Source of the DNA: Ketobacter sp964016105
Lineage (GTDB): Bacteria > Pseudomonadota > Gammaproteobacteria > Pseudomonadales > Ketobacteraceae
Assembly (NCBI GenBank): GCA_964016105.1
Contig: CAXHEX010000004.1
Location: 1-64,000, forward strand
Direction: 5' to 3'
DNA: 64,000 nucleotides
Part shown: in pieces, positions 23,734 through 31,402 of the stretch
Numbering within the stretch: position 1 is the stretch's first letter
How the letters are laid out: every line of letters begins with the position of its first letter
Notes under the pieces: model-generated
What the model was told of the DNA's origin: nothing
Seen by the model: the letters and a program-made list of their open reading frames with translations, nothing else
Databases searched by the model: none
Program-made: the position numbers and the translations under genes

Positions 23734-24684
23734 TTATTGATTGGAATTTCGAAAGGCTGCCGGAGTGCTGCCAGTGGCGGCACGAAAAGAATAGGAAAAG
23801 CTGGCGGGAGTGCTATAGCCCAATTGAAAGGCAATTTCCTTAAGGGATAAGTTGGATTCCATTAAATAATTCTTTGCTTTAGCGATTTTTACGGATTTGA
23901 TGTACTGGGAAAGGGTGCAGCCTGTTTGTTGGCGAAACAGTTTAGAAAAATAGCGTTCACTGAGGCCGCAGGCGGATGCAAGTTCGGCTACGCTAGGGGC
24001 TTTGCCTTCCATGTTGGAAAGGTATTGCTCTATACGCTCAAAATCCTGGGCTGACAGTTGATTGGGGGCCTTGGCGGGTTGCTTGTCCACAGCCAGCCAA
24101 TGGGCACACTCCACCAATAACGCTTGCCCTAAGCTGGTTACTACTCTGTCGCTTATGGGGCCGGGGTATATGGCTTCATTCATCAACCTAAACATGATGG
24201 CATTCACCAGTGAGCTTTTAATGTCGAGCGCGTCCACCAAATGAGCTTGAGAAATGTTATCAAGTGGTCCCACCATGGATTCGGCGTAATCAATATCAAA
24301 AGTGCAGGTAACCGTGCGCATTGTGCCCGGTGACATGGTCGCTTGAATATTTCGGCCAGGTAGCATTAGTAACAGGCCTGAAGTGCTGGGAGAGCGGCTA
24401 TCTTCCGAGTCGTAACCGTATTTTACCGTTGAGGTTGAAGCCACAAGCAGTGAAAACCCTACTCGGTTAGGGGTGAAACTGATAGCGGTGGGCTCGGTCA
24501 CAGGAATTTCATTCACGGCTACCAGGGTGCTGCCCGCTTCCAGGAGCGCAAAGCCATTGTTTAGCTTGGCTTTTAAGGCAGTGGTGGATTCAACGATCTT
24601 AGGTTCGCAACTGATTTCCAATTTAGATTCAATGGATTCATCTTTCCACTGAACCACAAAATCGGGCTCTTTGTTATTATTCAT
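23734..24684 (-). CDS. AraC family transcriptional regulator
   Basis: A 316-residue regulator with a cupin-like N-terminal effector domain and a C-terminal AraC DNA-binding domain (about 215-312). The two helix-turn-helix units are SVAELASACGLSERYFSKLFRQ-like and LKEIAFQLGYSTPASFSYSF-like. It lies between the hydrolase pair (203 bp downstream) and the MMPL exporter gene (149 bp upstream) on the same strand, so it is a good candidate to control one or both. Confidence 0.9.
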   Translation of the reverse strand: MNNNKEPDFVVQWKDESIESKLEISCEPKIVESTTALKAKLNNGFALLEAGSTLVAVNEIPVTEPTAISFTPNRVGFSLLVASTSTVKYGYDSEDSRSPSTSGLLLMLPGRNIQATMSPGTMRTVTCTFDIDYAESMVGPLDNISQAHLVDALDIKSSLVNAIMFRLMNEAIYPGPISDRVVTSLGQALLVECAHWLAVDKQPAKAPNQLSAQDFERIEQYLSNMEGKAPSVAELASACGLSERYFSKLFRQQTGCTLSQYIKSVKIAKAKNYLMESNLSLKEIAFQLGYSTPASFSYSFRAATGSTPAAFRNSNQ

Positions 24685-24781
24685 TTGGTGACTTACTCAG
24701 AAAACGGTCACCCTATATTTGCTTTTCTTCAAAGCTTAGTCAAATTTTGGTCTAAGGGGGATGCGGTGTAGAGAGGGGAGT

Positions 24782-24810
24782 CTGAAGGCGAGGTAAAGCT
24801 TCGCCTTCAG
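24782..24810 (-). terminator. Hairpin downstream of the MMPL transporter gene
   Basis: CTGAAGGCGA (24782-24791) pairs perfectly with TCGCCTTCAG (24801-24810), with a 9-nt loop, 24 bp past the stop of the transporter gene. The minus-strand sequence after the stem is not T-rich; a GTTTT follows it on the plus strand. Confidence 0.5.
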
Positions 24811-24833
24811 GTTTTGGATCATGGGCAGGGCTT

Positions 24834-27188
24834 TTAAGGCGTGGCAGTGGCTTCCATCTCATGATTTGTGGTTTTGCTTTCTTGGGATTGAGCAAAGCGT
24901 TGCTTTGCATTTCGATCCATTATCAGCAGCAACGCCGGTAACAATAGAACATCCAAGAGGTAAGCTGCCAATAGTATCACCATAGTGACGTTACCCAGCG
25001 CACTGTTGATGATGATTTGTGATGTGCCCAATACGTAGAATCCGCTGGCTAAAACTGCAGTAGTCATAAACAAGGCAGACCCCACTTGCTTTAGCGTTGC
25101 CCTAACGGCGGCCTCAGCATCCCCTTGGTATTGTTTGAGTGCTCTTTGATACTTAACTAATAAATGAACCGTATCATCCACAACGATACCGATGGTGATA
25201 ATCACCACACAGGTGAGTCCCAAGCCAATCTCACCGTCAAAGAGGTACCAAATTCCAAAACCGAAGATGGCGGGCAGAAGGTTGGGTACCAAACTCAGGG
25301 TGCCATAGCGAAAGGAGCGCAACATAACCAGCATAATTAATGAGATTAATACCAGCGCAATGGAAGAGCCCTCCAATGAATTGGTTAGACTATGAATGGT
25401 CAGGTAGGACCAAATGGTGGACAGTGCCGCGTTTTCCACACGCATTTCCGGCGGAAAGTTTTCCTGTTGCCAAGCCCACATGCGTTTATCCATTTCAATA
25501 TCAGTGGTGGTGTCCAATGAGGGCATGCTGGCTGTGAATAAAGTAGCGCTCTTGTCAGGGGTAACCAATTCATTCAGATCCAAACCGAATGGCAGTGACA
25601 TTTCGTAGAGCAATAAATACTGTGAGATAAGCTCGCGGTCATCGGGTATGCGATAGTATTCAGGGTCTTCATTATGCATGCTTTTATTCAAGCGCTTAAT
25701 GATGTCAGAAAACGCTCTTACGCTGGTGACTTCTGGCTGTTCTCTTAACCAGGTAGCATACGCATCCATATGCTTCAAATAGGTGGGGTCAACTATGCCG
25801 TTGTCCACTCCTGAATCCATATGAAAGCTGTTTATGTACAGTGCACCAAAGTTCTTATCAATTTCAGTGGTGTCGGAACGGAAAACGTGAGGTTCATGGA
25901 GTGTCTCGGTTAGCCGGTCATTCAATTGATTGCTAAAGCTGAAATAGATCATCAGTACCGATAATAGCGACATAAACACTACTACCGAGTATTTGCGGGC
26001 AATCACGATATCTGCCAATTTATCCATGGCGCGGTCCAGTGCAAACTCCTTGGTGCTGTTCACGTTGAAAGGTAGCAACATGACCAAGGCAGGTAGTATT
26101 GTGAACGACAGTAGCCATGCCAACGCAACGGAAATCGCAGACGCATTACCTAGTACCACTGCGGGAGGAAGGTCATTGGTGTTTAAACTGAGGAAACCGA
26201 TAAGGGTCGTCAGGCTGGTTACGCTCACAGCGACAAAATTGACGCTGAGACTGGAAATTAACGCGTCCTTTTTGGATTTGGTTTTCAGATCCCGAAGAAA
26301 CTGGGCAAAGATATGAATGCAATGGGCAACCGTCACAATAATGCTGATTATGGCGGCGTTCACTGACAAAAGTGAAAATGTTAAGCCAAACCAGGATGAA
26401 ATTCCCATGGCACCCACGGTGGTGAGAATGGCCAGTATCAATGAGATGATAACCGCTGAGGCACTGCGAAGTAGTAAACCCAGAATTATGAACATTAAAC
26501 CAAACATCATGGGAATTATGGCGCTCATGTCAGACTGGGCCACCTCGATGTTGTAAACGGTACTTAACAGGTTTCCTGTGGCGGCGATTTTTATATCGGG
26601 GTACTTCGCGTGAATATCGGCAACCAGGTCTTCAGAAATACGTAAAAGATCTATTGCGGCGGGGGTTTGGGTTTCGCCGTAGGTAATATTCAGTGATAGC
26701 ACGATGGATACATGGTTTCCGTCGGCGGTCACCAGTCGGTTGACGATATCAATGTCTTGCAGGGCTGTTTCGGAACGTTGTTTGAATAGCTCCGGATCGT
26801 TAAGGACTTTCTCACCAAAAAAATCTTCTACGAATAGTTCGTCGTCTGCACTGTAGGTGTATTGAAAATTACTCAGAGAGTCCACTCGCCGAACAAAAGG
26901 TAACGTCCAGGCGATATCCGTCATTTCCTGCACGGCTCTGAGCTTGTCGGGCTCCAACATCGAGCCTTCTTTTGCTGACATCATGTAGAAAATTTTGAAA
27001 TCACTGCCGTAAGTTTGTTCCATTTCTTCAAAGCGGGCGTAATCAGAGTCGTCCTTGGAAAAGAACACTCTGGGAGAACCATCGAATTTGAACTGGCTCA
27101 GGCCTGCAAAAGCGCCCCCCAACAGCACCGCGCTAATAATAAAAAATAACCAGCGATGATTTACCAATGTAGAAATATGAAAAGGCAT
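24834..27188 (-). CDS. MMPL/RND family transporter
   Basis: A 784-residue inner-membrane exporter of the HAE3/MMPL branch of the RND superfamily. There are two repeats, each with one helix, a large periplasmic loop and five further helices. The second repeat has the conserved charged segment IGIVVDDTVHLLVKY. Relatives move hopanoids, sterols or other lipids between membranes, in keeping with the adjacent lipoprotein hydrolases. Start at ATG 27188. A TetR-type palindrome sits in the likely promoter spacer, and two stem-loops with a U-tract lie further upstream. Confidence 0.9.
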   Translation of the reverse strand: MPFHISTLVNHRWLFFIISAVLLGGAFAGLSQFKFDGSPRVFFSKDDSDYARFEEMEQTYGSDFKIFYMMSAKEGSMLEPDKLRAVQEMTDIAWTLPFVRRVDSLSNFQYTYSADDELFVEDFFGEKVLNDPELFKQRSETALQDIDIVNRLVTADGNHVSIVLSLNITYGETQTPAAIDLLRISEDLVADIHAKYPDIKIAATGNLLSTVYNIEVAQSDMSAIIPMMFGLMFIILGLLLRSASAVIISLILAILTTVGAMGISSWFGLTFSLLSVNAAIISIIVTVAHCIHIFAQFLRDLKTKSKKDALISSLSVNFVAVSVTSLTTLIGFLSLNTNDLPPAVVLGNASAISVALAWLLSFTILPALVMLLPFNVNSTKEFALDRAMDKLADIVIARKYSVVVFMSLLSVLMIYFSFSNQLNDRLTETLHEPHVFRSDTTEIDKNFGALYINSFHMDSGVDNGIVDPTYLKHMDAYATWLREQPEVTSVRAFSDIIKRLNKSMHNEDPEYYRIPDDRELISQYLLLYEMSLPFGLDLNELVTPDKSATLFTASMPSLDTTTDIEMDKRMWAWQQENFPPEMRVENAALSTIWSYLTIHSLTNSLEGSSIALVLISLIMLVMLRSFRYGTLSLVPNLLPAIFGFGIWYLFDGEIGLGLTCVVIITIGIVVDDTVHLLVKYQRALKQYQGDAEAAVRATLKQVGSALFMTTAVLASGFYVLGTSQIIINSALGNVTMVILLAAYLLDVLLLPALLLIMDRNAKQRFAQSQESKTTNHEMEATATP

Positions 27189-27228
27189 GTGTACTTCTGT
27201 CCTACGGGTTAATGGGTGCAGGCCATAA

Positions 27229-27257
27229 TCATACCGTACAGTACGGGATTGAATATA
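27229..27257 (-). promoter_or_regulatory. Putative MMPL promoter with palindromic operator in the spacer
   Basis: CCGTAC (27235-27240) and GTACGG (27242-27247) form a perfect 6-bp inverted repeat around a single base. On the minus strand TATGAT (27229-27234) follows at once as a -10-like box, placing the palindrome where a TetR-type repressor would block RNA polymerase. The -35 element is poor (ATATTC at 27252-27257). Confidence 0.4.
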
Positions 27258-27264
27258 GGCCCAA

Positions 27265-27317
27265 AAATATGTAGTTAGCCCAATAGACTAACTACGCCAG
27301 GGCTGAACCGCCCTGGA
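27265..27317 (-). terminator. Tandem stem-loops with U-tract upstream of the MMPL gene
   Basis: Read on the minus strand, a first hairpin CCAGGGC/GCCCTGG (27317-27311 with 27304-27298) is followed at once by GTAGTTAG/CTAACTAC (27296-27289 with 27279-27272), and then ATATTTTTGGG. The second stem with its T5 looks like an intrinsic terminator. It could end a short RNA started near the TATAAT at 27413-27418, or attenuate a longer MMPL transcript. Confidence 0.45.
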
Positions 27318-27642
27318 GGCTTATGGATTTAGGTTTGTCAGATTGGCCCCATTGATCAGCTTAGCTAGCCAAAAGCTACGTCAGCTCTATCCTTGAGCTC
27401 AATTGAGTCGGGATTATAACTTAGATTTTGTGTTGTTGACTATAAGCGTTGTCAAACAAAACGGCGGATTTATAGGTGTGTAAATGTGGGGCGTTGGTCA
27501 TGGTTCTGGGGAGTGGCGGTCATGACTTGATTGAATTGGTATCTTTTTGAGCACAAGAATTATGGGTTTAGCTGCAACTTTTGTCTTGGGGCCATCGTAT
27601 AGATAGATGAAACCATTTGAATCAACCATTAGGAGAAACCCA

Positions 27643-28152
27643 ATGAAAGCATCAAAGCGATCAATCTTACCCTTACTGACGTCAGCCATTGCCGCCCCGT
27701 TCTATGTGTTGCTGGCGGTCTTTTTTGCAGCGCCTTCGGTGCTGGCAGCCCCTGGCGGATCATGGGCTAAAACGGATAAATTGGCGTCAGTACAAACGAA
27801 AATTAACGCCAAACAATACCAGGCCGCCATAAACGAATTGGAAGTCCTTGTGGCTAAGGATGAAAACAATGCGGACGCATTTAACCTGTTAGGGTTTTCC
27901 AACCGCAAGCTTGGCCGCTATGTTGTTTCAGAGAAATATTACCTTAAGGCGTTGGAGTTAAAGCCAAAGCACAAAGGCGCATTGGAATATGTGGGAGAGC
28001 TGTATGTGGAAACCGGTCGCATGGGCGAAGCTGAAAAGATCTTAACAAGATTGGATGAAGCCTGTTTCCTTCCATGTGATGAATATAAACAGCTCAAGAG
28101 CATTATTGAAAATAAGCTCGGCCAACAAAAGGTAAGTCAATCAAGTTTTTAA
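27643..28152 (+). CDS. Exported tetratricopeptide-repeat protein
   Basis: A 169-residue protein with a signal peptide (about 1-35, ending SVLAAPG) and two to three TPR units (ALEYVGELYVETGRMGEAE is the clearest). Two Cys in a C-x3-C arrangement near the end (FLPCDE and ACFL) could be redox-active or structural. Start at ATG 27643 with AGGAGA upstream, rather than the in-frame ATG at 27607. A scaffold or adaptor in the periplasm is likely; no partner is evident. An intrinsic terminator follows. Confidence 0.82.
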   Translation: MKASKRSILPLLTSAIAAPFYVLLAVFFAAPSVLAAPGGSWAKTDKLASVQTKINAKQYQAAINELEVLVAKDENNADAFNLLGFSNRKLGRYVVSEKYYLKALELKPKHKGALEYVGELYVETGRMGEAEKILTRLDEACFLPCDEYKQLKSIIENKLGQQKVSQSSF

Positions 28153-28173
28153 CTAACATTAACCTGGTTTTAA

Positions 28174-28200
28174 GCCATCGGTTGTTATCGATGGCTTTTT
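28174..28200 (+). terminator. Intrinsic terminator after the TPR gene
   Basis: GCCATCG (28174-28180) pairs with CGATGGC (28189-28195) and is followed directly by TTTTT (28196-28200). It is a classical rho-independent terminator for the plus strand, between two convergent genes. Confidence 0.85.
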
Positions 28201-28208
28201 CAGTGCAG

Positions 28209-28868
28209 TTATTTTACTTGAACGATCTGTTTTTCCGCTAAGGCATAAACCTGTTTAGTATGTTCCACCTTGATTCGATAACCTCCAGTAAACAGGCTGA
28301 ACGCGGGTAATATGGCGTAGTGTTTGTAAACGGCAAATACGGGAACAATGTCCGCTGTACTTTGAGGCACTTTTATCACCGGATGAGTGTGGCCGCATAA
28401 AATAAAGGCGTGCTCTTTATGGTTGTGTTCAGTATGGTCGTGAGCCATAGATAGGGGGCCAAGCTGTACAATATTTTCCACCACGTCTAAATTGAATCTA
28501 CTTAACAAGCGTCTACTGGCTCTATCATGGTTGCCCAAAATCACTCGCACGTGAACGTTGCTGTGGTGTGATAACCAGGCTGTTAAAGTGGAGCCCACCT
28601 GACTTGTGAGCCCAGAAGGGTGGTGGGTAAAATCCCCCAGAACAATCAGTTGATTGACCTTGTGGGTAGTAACCATATGGCTAAGGCGTTGTAAATCTTC
28701 TTCCATAACGCCCAGGGGAACAGCAATACCCTCTTTCTGGAAGGTCTGAGCTTTGCCCAAATGAAGATCAGCAATAATTAACGCTTTTTCACTGGGCCAA
28801 TATAAGGCTCTATCCGCCAGCAATAGGAATTGTTCTTGTAGGATTTTAATCGTGATAGAGTCAGTCAT
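28209..28868 (-). CDS. pdeM: Ligase-associated DNA damage response endonuclease PdeM
   Basis: A 219-residue calcineurin-like metallophosphoesterase. The metal-binding motifs are readable in order: DLHLGK (Asp34, His36), LGDFTHH, LGNHDRAS and CGHTHPVI. This is the PdeM family, which forms the bacterial ligase-associated (LPD) repair module with an Lhr-like helicase, an ATP-dependent DNA ligase and a beta-lactamase-fold exonuclease, all encoded upstream here in the same direction. The ATG lacks a clear Shine-Dalgarno; the 51 bp before it are three 17-bp tandem repeats. Confidence 0.92.
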   Translation of the reverse strand: MTDSITIKILQEQFLLLADRALYWPSEKALIIADLHLGKAQTFQKEGIAVPLGVMEEDLQRLSHMVTTHKVNQLIVLGDFTHHPSGLTSQVGSTLTAWLSHHSNVHVRVILGNHDRASRRLLSRFNLDVVENIVQLGPLSMAHDHTEHNHKEHAFILCGHTHPVIKVPQSTADIVPVFAVYKHYAILPAFSLFTGGYRIKVEHTKQVYALAEKQIVQVK

Positions 28869-28869
28869 C

Positions 28870-28920
28870 TTGCGTATCTAGGTTTCTTGCGTATCCTGGT
28901 TTCTCGCGTATTTTAGTTTC
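28870..28920. repeat. Three tandem 17-bp repeats between the helicase and pdeM genes
   Basis: Units are 28870-28886 (TTGCGTATCTAGGTTTC), 28887-28903 (TTGCGTATCCTGGTTTC) and 28904-28920 (TCGCGTATTTTAGTTTC). They fill the whole gap from the helicase stop (28919-28921) to the base before the pdeM ATG, where its ribosome-binding site would normally be. Copy number could alter spacing or translation of pdeM. Confidence 0.85.
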
Positions 28921-31402
28921 ACACGGGTACATCCCAACGCTGTGACAGTTTTTTCAGTGCCTCTACCGCACTTTCATTACTCAGTGTGCTGGTAACACGT
29001 TCTGCTATCAGAGGAAAAGCGAAAGGTGTAGGTCGATTCGTTGTTTTTATAAGGTGATGCTGCTTGTCTAAACGTTGAAGACATCGTTTCAATCGTGGTA
29101 ATTCAAAATATTGGGCTAAGGTTTCTTCCTGTGCTTGGGTAATCAGCAGGTTGGATGGGTCATAGCGCTGAAATACATCAAATAGCAGTGATGCACTGGT
29201 TTGTAGTTGGCGTGCTGAATGGCGTTTTCCTGGGTAGTTTTGTTGTACGAGACCAGCGATTCGGGCAATGTCGCGAAATTGACGTTTTGACAAATTGCTG
29301 AGATTTATGCTTTCCAAGATATCGTCTATTAAGTTTTTCTGGCTGAATAAATCGGCGTTGAGATGAGCCTCAAAGTCGAAGGGGGTCTTGCAAAACATCT
29401 CAATACCATAGTCATCAACCGATAAAGAAATGCTCACCCGTTCGCTTCTGGCCATACGCAAAGCCAGTAATGGTGCCAGACCTTCATGTACAATGCGGCC
29501 TTCGAAAGGATAAATAAAACAATGATAACCTTCGCGGGTTTTGCACGGTTCTATTAATAGCTGCTCATGGGTTGGTAAAGCCGATAGATCAGCTTGCGAC
29601 GCCAAAATAGGCTGGATTGATTTTATTTCGTCGCTGGGCTTGGTTCTGCTCCTGCTTGTGGCTAGAACTTCACGCATGGCAGCTCCCAGAGATTCAGAAA
29701 TCGGCATTCGACTTCCGCTCCATTTCGCCACTACATTGGGGTTGCGTTTCGAGAGTTTAACCAGGGCTGCATCATCTTCCACCCTAAATAGCTCTAGATT
29801 TCTACCGGCAAATACAAATCGATCTCCACGTTTCAATTTGGCGACAAAGCCTTCTTCCACATAACCCAGTTTTTTACCTTTGGCGAAGCGCACCACCATT
29901 TGGCTATCGGAACTAATGGTGCCAATATTCATTCGGTGGATCTGCTCTAAACGGGGTGTTTTGACGCCGTATTGGCCGTTTAGGTTTTCAATCTTATGGT
30001 ATTCCGGATAGGCTTTTAAATTAGCACCGCCGAATTCCACTAATTCCATCACCCAGTTAAATTGCTCCCGCGTCAGGTTGCGATAGCTATGGGCAGTAAT
30101 AACAGCTTGATACATATCATCTGGGGAAAACCCACCGCCAGCGGCGCAGGTAACAATGTGTTGTGCCAGCACATCGTACGCATTCTCATGGCTAGGGTTA
30201 GGTTCGATGTTGTTTTGATCTATGGCTTGGCGCACCGCGGCGAATTCCAAAATCTGTAACGCGTTAGTGGGTACACAGATAATTTCGCACGTTGCGCCCA
30301 CTCGATGCTTGGCTCTACCAGCCCGTTGCATAAGCCTGGCCACGCCCTTAGGGGAGCCAATCTGGATAACCTGCTCCACCAATGGAAAATCCACACCTAA
30401 ATCCAGCGATGACGTGCATACCACCAGCTTGATCAGGCCGGTTTTAATGGCGTCTTCCACAAAGCGGCGGTTCTTTTCGTCCAAGGACCCATGGTGCAGC
30501 GCCAGTAACCCGGCCCACTCCGGTTTAGCAGCGAGTATTTCTTGAAACCAGCGTTCTGCTTGCGCCCGTGTGTTAGTAAATATCAGGGCGCTTTTCTGGA
30601 TATCCAAGTGATTTACCAGCTTGGGAAGCATGGTGAGGCCCAGGTAGCCCGCCCAGGGGAACGATTGAATATCGTGAGGTAATAGGGTTCGTATTACCAC
30701 AGGACGCTTTAATTTAGCGTCCACCACCACTGGCTCGGGAAGGTCTCGCACATTGCCGACAATGGCTTTTGCTGCCTCAATGGGCTGAGCCAGTGTAGCG
30801 GACATGGCCCATATCTGAAATTGTGGAGCGAATTGGCGAACCCGGCTCACATTCAATTCAAGTTGCAGACCCCGTTTAGTGCCCACTAATTCATGCCATT
30901 CATCCACCACAACGCATCGCAACTGTGCAAACAGTTCGTGGGCATTGGCGTAGGACAATAGCAACGAAAATGATTCGGGTGTGGTAATTAAGATATCGGG
31001 TAATTTGTTGCGCTGCCTTCGTCTCACGGATTGTTTGGTGTCGCCAGACCGTGTTTCCACGCTGATGTCCAATCCCATATCCGTTATGGGTGCTTGGATC
31101 GCTTTTTCTGTATCTCGGCTCAATGAACGTAGGGGAGTAATTAACAGAATTTTCAGCCCGGTCGAACGATTTTTCTTAGGCGTCGCCATCAGCTGCATTA
31201 CTGGGCCCATTAAGGCGGCGTAGGTTTTTCCGGCGCCAGTGGGCACGTGAATCAGTCCACTTTCTCCACGCTTGTAGCTTTGCCATGCTTTACGTTGGTA
31301 GGGCCAAGGCCGCCAACCCTGCTGATCAAACCACTGAGTGATTTTCTGTAATGGCGTTTGGCTTCTGGTTTTGGCCGAGTTGATCGGGGTTATTCCGTTC
31401 AT
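28919..31402 (-). CDS. Ligase-associated DEXH-box helicase (Lhr-like)
   Basis: An 827-residue superfamily 2 DNA helicase. The core motifs are all visible: Walker A HVPTGAGKTYA (52-62), motif II VVVDEWHEL (DEWH), motif III MSATLAQP and motif VI LMQRAGRAKHR. An Lhr-type winged-helix/beta-sheet C-terminal region follows. The length matches the ligase-associated helicase of LPD operons. It overlaps the ligase gene upstream by 4 bp (31399-31402, ATGA). It would unwind DNA for PdeM and the exonuclease during repair. Confidence 0.92.
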   Translation of the reverse strand: MNGITPINSAKTRSQTPLQKITQWFDQQGWRPWPYQRKAWQSYKRGESGLIHVPTGAGKTYAALMGPVMQLMATPKKNRSTGLKILLITPLRSLSRDTEKAIQAPITDMGLDISVETRSGDTKQSVRRRQRNKLPDILITTPESFSLLLSYANAHELFAQLRCVVVDEWHELVGTKRGLQLELNVSRVRQFAPQFQIWAMSATLAQPIEAAKAIVGNVRDLPEPVVVDAKLKRPVVIRTLLPHDIQSFPWAGYLGLTMLPKLVNHLDIQKSALIFTNTRAQAERWFQEILAAKPEWAGLLALHHGSLDEKNRRFVEDAIKTGLIKLVVCTSSLDLGVDFPLVEQVIQIGSPKGVARLMQRAGRAKHRVGATCEIICVPTNALQILEFAAVRQAIDQNNIEPNPSHENAYDVLAQHIVTCAAGGGFSPDDMYQAVITAHSYRNLTREQFNWVMELVEFGGANLKAYPEYHKIENLNGQYGVKTPRLEQIHRMNIGTISSDSQMVVRFAKGKKLGYVEEGFVAKLKRGDRFVFAGRNLELFRVEDDAALVKLSKRNPNVVAKWSGSRMPISESLGAAMREVLATSRSRTKPSDEIKSIQPILASQADLSALPTHEQLLIEPCKTREGYHCFIYPFEGRIVHEGLAPLLALRMARSERVSISLSVDDYGIEMFCKTPFDFEAHLNADLFSQKNLIDDILESINLSNLSKRQFRDIARIAGLVQQNYPGKRHSARQLQTSASLLFDVFQRYDPSNLLITQAQEETLAQYFELPRLKRCLQRLDKQHHLIKTTNRPTPFAFPLIAERVTSTLSNESAVEALKKLSQRWDVPV

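Larger units (their letters stand above)
27189..27642. other. 454-bp intergenic region with operator-like palindrome and stem-loops
   Basis: The region separates the minus-strand MMPL gene from the plus-strand TPR gene. It contains a palindromic CCGTACAGTACGG (27235-27247) and two adjacent stem-loops ending in a minus-strand U-tract (27265-27317). A perfect TATAAT on the minus strand (27413-27418) lies above them. No convincing protein-coding frame was found. Confidence 0.6.

Noticed and set aside
28870..28920. The 17-bp repeats as a CRISPR or attachment site
   Set aside because: Units are directly adjacent with no spacers, there are no cas genes or integrase, and the spacing is that of a simple tandem repeat.
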